A stretch of DNA of 64,000 nt from Metarhizium brunneum (taxonomy: Eukaryota; Ascomycota; Sordariomycetes; Hypocreales; Clavicipitaceae). The number at the start of each line of letters is the position of its first letter. Within the stretch, counting starts at the first letter, position 1. The notes under the pieces are model-generated. The model worked only from the letters and a program-made list of their open reading frames with translations. It was not told where the DNA came from and ran no database searches. The position numbers were made by a program, and so were the translations under genes. Shown here piece by piece: positions 13,240 to 23,877 of this stretch. The DNA is taken from assembly GCF_013426205.1 (NCBI RefSeq), contig NC_089424.1, positions 3,472,001 to 3,536,000 on the forward strand, read 5' to 3'.

Positions 13240-14238
13240 ATGGCCCGCGTCAAGGATATCATGCGCCGGGCAAGGGAGAAGTATGGCAGGGAATATTTTG
13301 AGCGCCGGGTTCTACAACGGCGTGCATCCATGGAACCCAAAGAACCCCTTTTAACCGGACGACCCATTGAGAATGATGAGGTAACTAGTTCGAATGCTGC
13401 CGGTCGTCTGGCTTCGCTGCCAGAACCAGAGTCACCAACCCTCGCAATGGCCCGCCCGGTCCAGCTTCCAATATTCCGCCCTTTGAGGGCTCGACGTCCC
13501 AGGCAGAGCTCCAGTGACAGCCAAGCTACGACGGTGGCCAGCACCGTACGACCAACCACAAGCCATGCTGAGCAATTACAGCAGCCCTTGGTTGAGACCT
13601 CAGAAGTTGCACCTGATGATATCACGCCTACACCTGGCCCAGAACATAGCCCTGACTGTAGATTCTCTATTGCGACCACAGCGGACGCTAATTTGGACAG
13701 CCAAAGGCGCCCCCTCTCCTGCTATATCTGTGGCAAGTTTTTTGGAAAGAAGGCGAGGCATACGAAAGAGGTGTTGGTGTATCTTCCTTGTGGTCATGGT
13801 GTAGGCCACAACTGCCTCCTTAACTGGATGACAGCACCCAATAGCTCACGATGCCCTGCCATGCCCTGCATTTCGCTTCGTCACCGTTGCGAGCACTTAA
13901 CCTCACCGGCCACCGAAGAACCATTGATAAAGTTTGGCAACACAGCGGGAGAACGCGAGGCAGCTGTCTTGCCGTGGGACTATGGGTTCTGTTCGAGCTC
14001 CAAAGGTGCTAAGCTTCACGCGTCTATTAAAGTGACGGGCACAAAATTAAGGGTGCTGGAAGCTAAACAAGCCCGAGGGGAAAAGTCTCTCGCATTAAAT
14101 CAGAGGGTCGCAATGCAGCGGTCTGTTGTCGAGAGGCATGAAAGGAAACTCGACGAACTGCAGAAGAAATGGTGGACAGCTCAGTGGAAACGGTTTGAGC
14201 AAAGGAAGGATTCGGGTCCATGGGCCTGGCAACTCTAA
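13240..14238 (+). CDS. RING-like zinc-binding protein, function unknown
   Basis: Intronless 332-residue protein. Near residues 161-210 a Cys/His series, CYIC...CGHGVGHNC...CPAMPC, has the spacing of a RING or RING-like finger, with a CGH-x4-HNC core typical of E3 ubiquitin-ligase RINGs, but the gap between the first Cys pair and the core is short and the last pair is compact, so it is degenerate. The N-terminal 150 residues are disordered and Pro/Ser-rich; the C-terminal 90 residues are basic and helical (KQARGEKSLALNQRVAMQRS) and may form a coiled coil. No membrane segment or signal peptide. Ubiquitin-ligase activity is possible but not shown. The context, divergent from HUS1, says nothing about its substrate. 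Confidence 0.75.
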   Translation: MARVKDIMRRAREKYGREYFERRVLQRRASMEPKEPLLTGRPIENDEVTSSNAAGRLASLPEPESPTLAMARPVQLPIFRPLRARRPRQSSSDSQATTVASTVRPTTSHAEQLQQPLVETSEVAPDDITPTPGPEHSPDCRFSIATTADANLDSQRRPLSCYICGKFFGKKARHTKEVLVYLPCGHGVGHNCLLNWMTAPNSSRCPAMPCISLRHRCEHLTSPATEEPLIKFGNTAGEREAAVLPWDYGFCSSSKGAKLHASIKVTGTKLRVLEAKQARGEKSLALNQRVAMQRSVVERHERKLDELQKKWWTAQWKRFEQRKDSGPWAWQL

Positions 14239-14589
14239 GTACTAGGAAAGGGTGGCGATAAGGGTGAACCTTGCTCCACGAGAGCTTAAGCGGAACAGGT
14301 TATGTATATGTGTATTAGCCCAGGGTATTAGCACCGAATATGACAGCGACATCGTCTTCAGGATGCGAACTTTTTCAGTGATACATGTTCTATGCATGCT
14401 ATGATCATAATTCGTGATACTTTATGTTGCTCCCTTGAGGGCTGTATGAAGTGCAGCGCTGCTAGAAATACAGTGTAAGATTTGGGGGTGTCATCCACGA
14501 GCTTGTTCTTCGTCGCTGTCGTCCATGAACCCCTCCTCAAGACTAGGAATTGTGAGAATCCAATAATACAAGGGGTTCATCGAGGCCAC
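14239..14589. other. Convergent 3' region
   Basis: About 350 bases between the stops of the RING-like gene and the small membrane-protein gene. It is expected to hold both 3' untranslated regions. I see no gene or clear repeat in it. Confidence 0.5.
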
Positions 14590-15112
14590 CTACTCTCTAC
14601 TCAGCCGCCTGTTGCTGTCAAGGCCCGACCCCAAGTGTGAATGCAATCTCTGGATGGCATTCAATGTTTGCTCATCCACGTCGCCCAGTTCCTCTCCATC
14701 TTCCAAAAAGTCGTCTGCGCTCGGATTGTCGACAGATCCTCTATTCCTACTCCATGTCGAAGGTAAGGTGAATCTTGAGAAGCGATTTACGATGCGATGT
14801 CGCAGGCCGGATGTATGGTTGGATATGGATTCCACGGGGAGGTATTGACTGTAGCGATTGCGATAGCGGCGCCAGATGGGGGCGATGACGAACGTGAGGA
14901 AGAGGAATATAATGAGGGATATGACGGCTGGGACGAAGAGGGCCTGTATAATAAATCTTATCAGCTGATTCGGGTCAAGAGACGGAGGTGCTCCAGGCAG
15001 TTACGCAGGTTTCCAACAACTAGGTGCGTATCAAAGTTGAACGAGCCGAGAGGAGATGACTAGGGGAGCATACTTTCACAAGCGATAACATTGACGACGA
15101 CGACGCAGCCAT
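14590..15112 (-). CDS. Small single-pass membrane protein, unknown
   Basis: Not recognised. The main exon (14590-14943) encodes a strong hydrophobic helix ALFVPAVISLIIFLFLTFV, then a basic segment PIWRRYRNRY and a soluble acidic tail, so a type of signal-anchor protein with a cytosolic tail is likely. Two upstream exons are proposed: 15074-15112 (start MAASSSSMLSLVK) and a 15-nt micro-exon 15005-15019, with introns 15020-15073 (GTATGC...CTAG) and 14944-15004 (GTAACT...ACAG), all phase 0, 135 residues. Skipping the micro-exon also keeps frame (130 residues). A third option reads the end of the second intron as coding (PPSLDPNQLIRFIIQ), but no in-phase acceptor supports it well. The gene is divergent from the formin gene, 2.2 kb away. 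Confidence 0.55.
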
Positions 15113-17291
15113 TTTTGGGCGGGTGGGAAGGTTATGTCGGGAGAGAGTGACGAGGACGCCGTGCGGACGGCTATCGATGCGGCGAGGACATGGATGCAGG
15201 CTTGGGATGATATTGGACTGTGTTCGCGAGACTACGGAGTTTGGAGTGCTTGGCGGGTAGCGCCACAGGTGCCAAGGGCTCGGGTGCCGCATGCATCGGA
15301 GACTGGAGCCTGGCATGCGACACGGACGAATATATCGAAAGAATACTCCGACCCCTATTATGACTTTTTTTGTTCGACTAATGACAAACGATAACTTTCT
15401 TTGATGCCCACGATCTAGTATTTCTTTTTCAAAGGATATCCTTTTGCTAAAAGAAAAAAAAAGCATTTGCGACTTGCAGCAAACACTAAATACTAGCAAC
15501 TATGATTGTCAGGTTCTGGCGCTACTACTACTAGACCCCAGGATTGAGGCTGGTCCGGTCTTTTAACAATTACCGTGTTTCCTCCGCACTACTTCGCGAC
15601 TAGTGACGCCTTGGTTCAATTAAGTCATTGCCAATCTCGCGACCGTGGTTTGAGACACGTAAATTCGTCACGATCACGGTACGGCTGATGGAATGCTCTG
15701 ACAGGCACGCAGGATCTTGTGCACGTACACATTTCGTCATGAGGTAGTGGCAGAGTAACTACGGGAAGTATGTATGACCGTCTCGCATCCGATTGATCCT
15801 CAGGGGCAGACAGCGCGTGCTTCCGCAAGATTCTGTGAGGTGGGGTTTCAGACTTAAACATGTATGTATGTAAGGCTTCCTTCTGACGGGATCCTTGGAA
15901 TTAATAGGTGCAAACATGTGGAGGTATTCGGTTTCTCCATTTTGAACCCCAAGATTGGGATTGGACAGTTGATAGAAGTCCAATCAAGTCGATGTCGTGA
16001 CTCTGGTCACGTCTCCGTTCGATGCATAACCCCATATGCCCCCGGTTTCTCCCTGCGAGAAGAGACAATTTAAGCCATACTCCGTATGTACAGAGGTCTC
16101 GTCAGTTGAGACCATCATGCCAGTGATAAATGAGAATGAAGTTTAGCCTCCTTCACGGCCATATGCAGTTTACGAAGGTGTCCGGTCAGCTGGTTAGTTC
16201 TTGGTAGGGCAAGAGTGACTGACGCAACTTGGCCAATCCAACTAGCAAGCGCCAGACTGTTCCTAGCTCAACGCTATCATCTCTTCACGAGATGCTTGCT
16301 TCCCGACTTCACCAACATCAAATGATGTCAGCTGCGAACCAGATTCACAACCGCTCTGTCTTCTGTCTACATTTGCCTGGTTATTAGCCTGCTGCTCGTT
16401 GTTCCTAGGCGTCCCTGGCTCTGGCCCCAACGCGGTCTCCTGAAGCGTCATCTCAATCGAGCTGCCGGCAAGGCCAAGTCCCAAACCGTGTCCCCACCCT
16501 GGCCGTGCCCCTTGTTTGTATCCCGTTTCGACATTCTTCAGGGGCCTGTCACGGAACTTCTCCGCATGCTATTGCTGTCTGAAGCGGCTGGTTTCTTGCT
16601 GTCAAGACCAATGTCCCAAACACAGCCATTTGTTTCCAAACACTGCTGCAACCACTTCCGCAGCCTCAGAACGAGCACAACGTTAGCTCACGCGAGCCAC
16701 CTACGCCTATAGCATCGCCGTTTGACGGTTCGACGGCAACCATTCGCTACTAGTATTTCATATCGATACGAAACGTCCGACCCCTATTCCCGCAGTGGTG
16801 GCAGTCTGTGCTTAGCCGCCGTACTGGCCATTGTCGAACCTGCGCAGTCGCGGCCTGTGAATCGCACCACGTCCCGACTGTTTTTGGATTGTTTCGAGAG
16901 ATATTAATAACAAGAGAGACTGCGAGCATTCAGCTCGATTGGCAGTTGCGCGGCGCAACACCAGCCGGCAGCGCAAGAAAGTGCACCAAGATAAGGCGGC
17001 AGCTTGCGGGCTTGCGCCGAGCAAATAAGGAATCCGGAGGGACGACCAACGCGGTCTTTCCTTTGCCGGCACGGGCATCTCTTTAACCTTTTTAGCCAAA
17101 GAGAGAAAGAAAGCCCACCCACAAAGCTTCCTCCCCCGTCTCTTTGCCACGGTAGACCCTTGCTACCTGCGACACAAAGGCCCCGGCTGCATCTTTCATC
17201 ATGCGAGCGGCCTTGGGCCAGCACTTGACCGTTTTTACGAGTTTCACATAGGCATTCCGCTGTGCTGTCACTATCGCCGCGGATCGCAACG
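15113..17291. other. Long divergent promoter region upstream of the formin gene
   Basis: A gap of 2.2 kb between the small membrane-protein gene and BNI1. It contains a TACTCCGTA copy at 16078-16086 and a C/T-rich stretch before the formin start. Open frames such as those near 16.8-17.2 kb show no conserved motif and overlap the expected 5' leader. No gene is called. Confidence 0.5.
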
Positions 17292-20200
17292 ATGTCATCA
17301 GCAGACAAGTCCAGACAATCGTCCGGGGGGCGATCTCTTTTTTCCAGAAGTAAGAACAAGGACAAAAGACCGACAGATGGCGACCACCTTGACGCCGCCA
17401 GCACTATCAGCTTCCGGTCATCAAGGCACAAAAGAGACTCATCCTCCGTGTCTATTGATACGCCCACATCTCCCGACCCCGGAGTGAACATGATGGCGGG
17501 AGTGATAACATCTATCCCCTACGATAATATACCTTCCGGTTCGAGATCCCCGATACCCGTCGATTATCTCCCCGGTTCCGAACAAGCGCCAGCACGCAGA
17601 GATCCCTTGCCTCACCAACTCAACAAAAGTGGCATGGATTTTCATCAATACCCCTCGTTCGACCCATCGAGCGCCAGGCCGAGAGAATCTAACATGACCA
17701 TGGCTTCTACTGGTCGACAAGCCCAGTTTCAACAATGGGGTCCTACTCGAGGAAGTGTTGCTAGCACAGTCAATGGCTCCCATACCTCTCGATACGAATC
17801 GTACCTAGACCCCAATGATGGCCGTAGCTCTGGTGAGAACCTAAGCTTATACTCAGGTAATGCTACCCATCGAGATATTGGGGGGGCAACACGCTCATCG
17901 CAGCTAGCATTACCAAGTGCCTCGTCGCAGAGTTCCTATGGCTCTCAGCCGTCGTATCGAGAATCCAATCGAGTCACCAAGTTTCCCGGCCCCTTTCTGA
18001 CAGCACACGAGGGCTTTTACTTTCCGAAACCGGACGATGATAATGTTATTGAACAAATGTTCCTTCAGCTTATGCAGAAACGAGGATGGCACAACTTGCC
18101 TGAGCAAGCTCGACGACAAATGATGGCTTACCCGCCGCAGAAGAAATGGACACTTCTTTATCAAGATCGTTTGACTGAGTGGCAAGGGGAACAAAAGAGA
18201 AGGCAAACAGCTCGGTCCAATCAGTATGCGGCACCGGATATAACGACCTACTCTGACGAAGAAGGCACACCGGAATGGTATGTGCGGAAGGTAATGGAAG
18301 ACAAGCTGGACGCCAAGGGCCTCGGCAGTCTCGAGGTCAACTTGAGAACCCAGCAGATAGGCTGGGTAAAGCGATTTGTCGAGTGCCAGGGACAGGTTGC
18401 ATTGGTCACACTGCTACTAAAAATCAACCGCAAGACAGTGACCGGTCCCCCGCCGGATAATGCACGAGCAGAGAAGAACCTGGATAAGGGTTACGACATC
18501 ATTAAGTGCTTAAAAGCGCTTATGAACAACAAGTTCGGCGCCGACGATGCTTTGATGCAGCAAAAAGTCCTTTTAGCCCTTGCTACCTGTCTCATATCAG
18601 CACGAATTACTACTAGGAAGCTCGTGAGCGAAATATTAACATTCCTATGTACTTGGGGTCGCGATGGCGAAGGCCATATCAAGGTTATTCAAGCTCTGGA
18701 TGAGCTGAAGACTCAATCTGGTGAGAATGGCCGATTCGACGCTTGGATGCGCTTGGTAGAGGTAACAGTTGATGGCCGTGGCAAAATGGGCAGCCTGGTT
18801 GGTGCTAGCGAGGAGGTACGAACTGGTGGTATTGGCATGGAGAATCTGCTCATGGAATATGCCGTCACCACCCTCATGCTCATCAATATGCTGGTAGATG
18901 CGCCAGAGCATGACCTTCAGCTGCGAATACATATTCGAGCCCAGTTTACAGCATGCGGCATCAAACGAATTCTCACAAAAATGGAAGGGTTCCAATATGA
19001 GCTCCTCGACAAGCAAATTGAGCGGTTTCGTACCAATGAAGCCATTGATTACGAAGATATGCTTGAGAGGGAAAATAGCAGTATCAAGGACAGCGTCGAA
19101 GGTGACGTTAAGGATCTCACTGATCCTGTTCAGATCGCCGACGCCATTCAGCAACGAATCCATGGAAGCAAAGCACAGGATTATTTTGTTTCAGCGCTGC
19201 AACATCTCATGCTCATCCGCGCTCAAGACGGGGAAGAGCGGTTGCGTATGTTTCAACTTGTTGACTCAATGCTGAGCTACGTGGCCATGGACCGGCGTTT
19301 GCCCAACATGGATCTTAAGCAAAGTCTCAACTTTACGGTTCAGAGTCTGCTAGATAAGCTGCATACCGATTCAGAGGCACGGCAGGCGCAGGATGAGTCT
19401 CTCGAGTCACGACAGATAGCGGAGGCCGCCATGGCGGAGCGTGATGAAATGCGTGCCAGGCTTGAACTCGGAGCCGATGGACTTGTGAAGAAAATGCAGA
19501 AGCAACTTGACGAGCAAGCGCGATTTATCGAAGCCCAAAGAAGGCAAGCGGAGGGCCTGAAAGCTGAGCTGAATAATGTTCAAACTGTCCGTGCTAAAGA
19601 AGCTCAGAGAAACGAGCTAGAGACCCGAGAATTGTATCTGATGTTGAGAGACGCACAAGACATCGCGGCGTCTAATGCCCTCAAAGGAAAGCCCGGTCAC
19701 AGCGACAATGACAATGGCAGCACCAATAACGCGGAAACCGCGGAGCAGATGCAGGGCATTTTGGACCGCGACAGACTAATGGAGCGTCTCCAGAGGCAAT
19801 TGGAGCGACAAAAGACACAGTACAAATTGGAAGGCCGTGTTTGGGGCGAGGCCGGCGGCCCATCTGACCGGTTGCGAGCCTTACGTGAAGAAATGGACGA
19901 TGACAATCTGGAATCACCAGCTGGGAGCGGGACACCGCCTCGTGACCTTACCAACAGTGTTCTGGGCAGCGTGGGTCGCCAGACCAGAATTCCTCGGAAA
20001 CCACTTCGCTCTGACAGAGATGCTGAAGATAGTGTCATTGAAGAAAGTGAAGAAACAGAAGGTGAAGAAGGTGTCATTTACGAACGTCCTCGTATTGTTG
20101 AGATGAAGCGGCCAACCATCGACCCTAAGCAACAAGCTGGGCTGGTAAACGAAATAGGCTCCAAGGTCAAGAAATATGAGGGCAGCGACTCGGAGGATGC

Positions 20201-22525
20201 CGATGTCGACGCTACACCATCGCATCCCAGCTTGGAATCATCAACACCAAGAACCTCAGCAGATGATGAGGCTCTTAAGACAGAATCTGCTGCAGCAGGT
20301 CCTGCTCCCCCTCCCCCTCCGCCCATACCAGGCCAGATTCCTGGAGCACCACCGCCTCCTCCGCCACCACCTCCACCACCTATGCCGAGTCTAATTCCCG
20401 GCGGTCCTCCTCCTCCTCCTCCGCCTCCTCCGCCTCCGCCTCCACCGCCTCCACCGCCGCCGCCCGGATCTATCCCGGGATCAGCCTCGGCAGGCTCCAT
20501 ACCGCCGCCGCCGCCGCCTCCTCCTCCTGGAGCTATTCCTTCTGGCAATTACCTACCTCAGAAATCAACTTATACTGCTCCGAGTATTGGTCTCCCCGTG
20601 GCACGGCCCAAGAAGAAGCTCAAGGCTTTGCATTGGGAAAAGCTCGACACCCCCGAGACCAGTCACTGGGCTGCGCATGCTCCGTCAGCTGAGGAGCGAG
20701 AAGAGAAGTATAATGAGCTTAGCCGAAAGGGTATCTTGGACGAGGTTGAGAAGCTTTTTATGGCCAAAGAAATTAAGAAATTGGGCGGTGGCATGGCCAA
20801 GAGTAGTGACAAAAAGCAAATCATTTCTGCTGACCTGCGGAAGGCATACGGTAAGTGCTACATCATGGGAACCATAAGTATTTCCCAGCTGCTAACGCAT
20901 CGAATCTAGAAATCGCCTTTGCCAAGTTTTCACAACATTCTGTGGAGAAGATTGTTCGGACGATTATTCATTGTGACACTGAAGTGCTGGATAATCAGGT
21001 TGTCATGGAGTTCCTTCAAAAGGATGACCTATGCAATATTTCCGACAATGTAGCGAAACAAATGGCGCCGTACAGCCGAGATCTGACTGGCCCTGATGCC
21101 ACCAGCCAACACCGCGAGCAAGACCCCTCGGAGCTCACAAGACAGGATCAAATTTACTTGCATACCGCGTTTGAGTTGCACCACTACTGGAAGAGCCGCA
21201 TGAGGGCCCTGTGGCTAAGTAAAAACTTTGAATCAGACTACGAGGAGCTCAATGAGAGAATAAACCAGGTTGTGACAGTTTCAGAGAGCCTGCGGGACTC
21301 TGTATCGCTTATGAATGTCCTTGGCCTTATTCTCGACATTGGCAACTATATGAATGACGCTAACAAACAAGCGCGTGGTTTCAAGCTAAGCTCACTAGCA
21401 CGGTTAGGCATGGTCAAGGATGACAAGAATGAATCCTCGCTGGCAGATCTGGTGGAGCGTATAGTTCGAAGTCAGTACCCCGAATGGGAGGGATTCGCCA
21501 ACGACATCAGCGGTGTTGTGGCGGCACAAAAGATCAATGTGGAACAGCTGCAGGCGGATGCTAAGAAATACATTGAGACCATTCGCAATGTGCAAATGTC
21601 CCTGGACTCCGGGAACCTCAGCGACCCCAAACAATTCCATCCTGAGGATCGCGTCAGCCAAATCGTGCAGCGATGCATGAAGGAAGCACGACGCAAGGCC
21701 GACCAAATGGAGCTCTATCTTGATGAAATGATTAAAACTTATAAGGACATTATGGTGTTTTATGGAGAGGATCCTACCGACGAAAACGCCAAACGAGAGT
21801 TCTTCGCCAAACTAGCCAATTTTTTGTTGGAGTGGAAGAAATCAAAGGAGAAGAATACTAAGCTGGAAGATATGAGGAGACGAAACGAAGCGTCCATGAA
21901 GCGTAAGCACACTGCGCAAAAGGGAGGAGCTGCAGCAGCTCTGGGCGAAGGAAGCGCCTCACCAACTAGTACCGGCGCGATGGACTCGCTGCTTGAGAAG
22001 CTTCGAGCAGCGGCGCCGCAAGCCCGGGACCAGAGAGATCGACGTCGTCGCGCACGTCTCAAGGACAGACACCAAGTGCGAGTGGCTTCGGGCCAAAAGA
22101 TTCCTGACCTGGCTGAAGTACCCGACGCCGAGACCGGTCTACAAAATATTGAAAAGGCGATTGACGAAGAGGGCAACCCGATTGTTAGCCCTGGGCTGAG
22201 TTCACCTAGAGAAGGAGATGAAGATGTTGCTGACCGAGCCGCCGCCTTGCTACAAGGTATGCGTGGCGACGGGGACGATGATGCCGCCAAGAGAGAGAGC
22301 CTACGGCAAGCGAGAAGACAAACAGCTGAGGATGAGCGTCGATCAAGAAGACGGAGGAGAGAGAAAGCAGGCGCTAGCCAAATGAGCGGAACTGCAGAGG
22401 AAGCAGCTGCAGCAGATGGCACTGCGGCTGGCGTACCAGAAGCGGTCGAAGAAGAGGCGGAGAAGGAGCCAGAGCCAGATGAAGGGCCTATGGAGGGAGC
22501 AAAGTTAGAAGCGGAGAACGAGTAG
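17292..22525 (+). CDS. BNI1: Formin Bni1/SepA (actin nucleator for polarity and septation)
   Basis: Diaphanous-type formin that nucleates and elongates unbranched actin at hyphal tips and septa under Rho GTPase control. Exons are 17292-20850 and 20910-22525 (GTAAGT...CTAG intron, 59 nt, phase 1), 1724 residues. Domains: Ser-rich N-terminus; GTPase-binding and FH3 region about 235-700; coiled coil about 700-860; FH1 about 1004-1085 with runs of 8-18 prolines that bind profilin; FH2 from about 1105 (KKKLKALHWEKLD) to 1510; and an autoinhibitory DAD near 1543 (MDSLLEKLRAA followed by RRRRARLK). The basic DAD pairs with the N-terminal inhibitory region. An in-frame ATG lies 30 bases upstream at 17262, but 17292 is preferred because MSSADKSRQSSGGRSLFSR resembles the family start. 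Confidence 0.95.
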
Positions 22526-22794
22526 AGGGTCCGTAGATGGGAGAGCTGCATATAGCGTCCGTACGTAATGTTTATATTGGCATATTTTGCTATTCGACAA
22601 AGTACTTTAGCAAGTATCACTGTGTAGAATGTCCGCCTTTCGCTAGTTCCACAATGGCAGCGCACAGAGGCGACGCGAGATGTAGGGTCATAATCTTTTA
22701 TTCATAAACCGATTTCCCATTCTAGCCCCAAACGCCATACATATTTATGATACAATTTCATATTGTTACCATATGGGCCGCATCCATCACAACA

Positions 22795-23457
22795 TCACCT
22801 ACCCGGGCTTAAAGGCCTATTGAAGCCTCCCTGCCGGTTCATATATTGCCTATACTCCATCTTCTTCTCTTTCCTTACAGCTCCGGCACTATTGCCAACT
22901 ACCTTCTTGCCTTTTGTCGTGCCAAAGCCACCAAATCCCATCATGGCTTGCATGTTAGCCATGTCGTCGTCGTCGGCATCTGCCTCTCCGGGCTCTGCAT
23001 CGTCTTCGTTGGACATGGGGGTATCGTCTCGGGACGGGTCGCGTGGTGGGGGGCTGCGACGATGGCTAGAAGCAGGAGCTCGGTTTGCTTTATCAGTGCG
23101 AGAGCGAGTTGGTAGAGTTGAAGAAGGCGGGGGGCTAGTGCTGGTGGGTGACGCTGATCTGCGACGAGCATTTGGTCGGTCTCTCTCCCGGTCATCGTAG
23201 CGGCGAGAATCTCTGGGGGACCTGTCTTGGCCGCCGCGGCCTCTCCCACGGCCGCCACGATCCCTATAGCGCCTATCCGGGGATCTGGAACGGTCGTCGT
23301 AGCCACCCCTTCTCTCCCGAGATCTAGAACGTGGGTGCGGGCGGTCCGAGTCTCTTTCGCGATCGAAGCGGTCTCGGTCCCGTGGTCTTCGAGGGCGGTC
23401 TGATTCGTCCCACATTTGCCGGCTGTCTGGCCGGCGGGGGCGGCGAGAGTCGCTCAT
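22795..23457 (-). CDS. U4/U6.U5 tri-snRNP 27-kDa protein (SNRNP27 family)
   Basis: Splicing factor of the U4/U6.U5 tri-snRNP. Single exon, 220 residues. The N-terminal two thirds is an Arg/Ser/Asp-rich (RS-like) low-complexity region with SRSRERR and DRSRSPDRR; the C-terminal 50 residues carry the conserved block [13 protein letters not shown] and [15 protein letters not shown], the signature of this family. A short acidic segment ([11 protein letters not shown]) separates the two. The protein is shorter than 27 kDa proteins of animals would suggest only in its linker. It converges with BNI1 (about 270 bases between stops) and is divergent from CWH41, sharing a 420-base promoter. Confidence 0.9.
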   Translation of the reverse strand: MSDSRRPRRPDSRQMWDESDRPRRPRDRDRFDRERDSDRPHPRSRSRERRGGYDDRSRSPDRRYRDRGGRGRGRGGQDRSPRDSRRYDDRERDRPNARRRSASPTSTSPPPSSTLPTRSRTDKANRAPASSHRRSPPPRDPSRDDTPMSNEDDAEPGEADADDDDMANMQAMMGFGGFGTTKGKKVVGNSAGAVRKEKKMEYRQYMNRQGGFNRPLSPGR

Positions 23458-23877
23458 GTTGTGATGGGAAACCTTGGGCTAGGGAGGGGTTGTATGAATT
23501 GACTGGCAGGTGGAGTGATGCCAGGCGGAAAGGACTGTGATGTCGAAAAAAGATGCTTGCTCTTGATGTGGTCAAGTGGCGGAGGGGGGCGTGGGATGGC
23601 GAATTGCTGTCCCTGGATCCCCTGGGGTCAGTTTCCCCACACGCCCCAAGCTCCTTGTGCCATGGAGCTCAACCCACCAATGAAACCCGCCGTGCGACAG
23701 CAGCCTTGCGCAAGGTCCAACACTCCCATTCACTCAATGGCGAACGTGGCCTCAGACTGCTGTGTGTGAACTTGACCTTGGCCATCTGATCGCAAGGCAC
23801 TTGGGCCAGGAAGGCAGTTAACACCCATCTCGCTACTCACCCCATGGTTTGTTGACGGACCGCGAGATTGAGACAAC
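23458..23877. other. Divergent promoter, SNRNP27 / CWH41
   Basis: A 420-base gap between divergent starts. It is moderately GC-rich with no clear TATA box. I see no gene or repeat in it. Confidence 0.5.

Noticed and set aside
20078..20548. Gly-rich minus-strand frame opposite the formin
   Set aside because: It is the complement of the proline codons of FH1, which reads as glycine in antisense.
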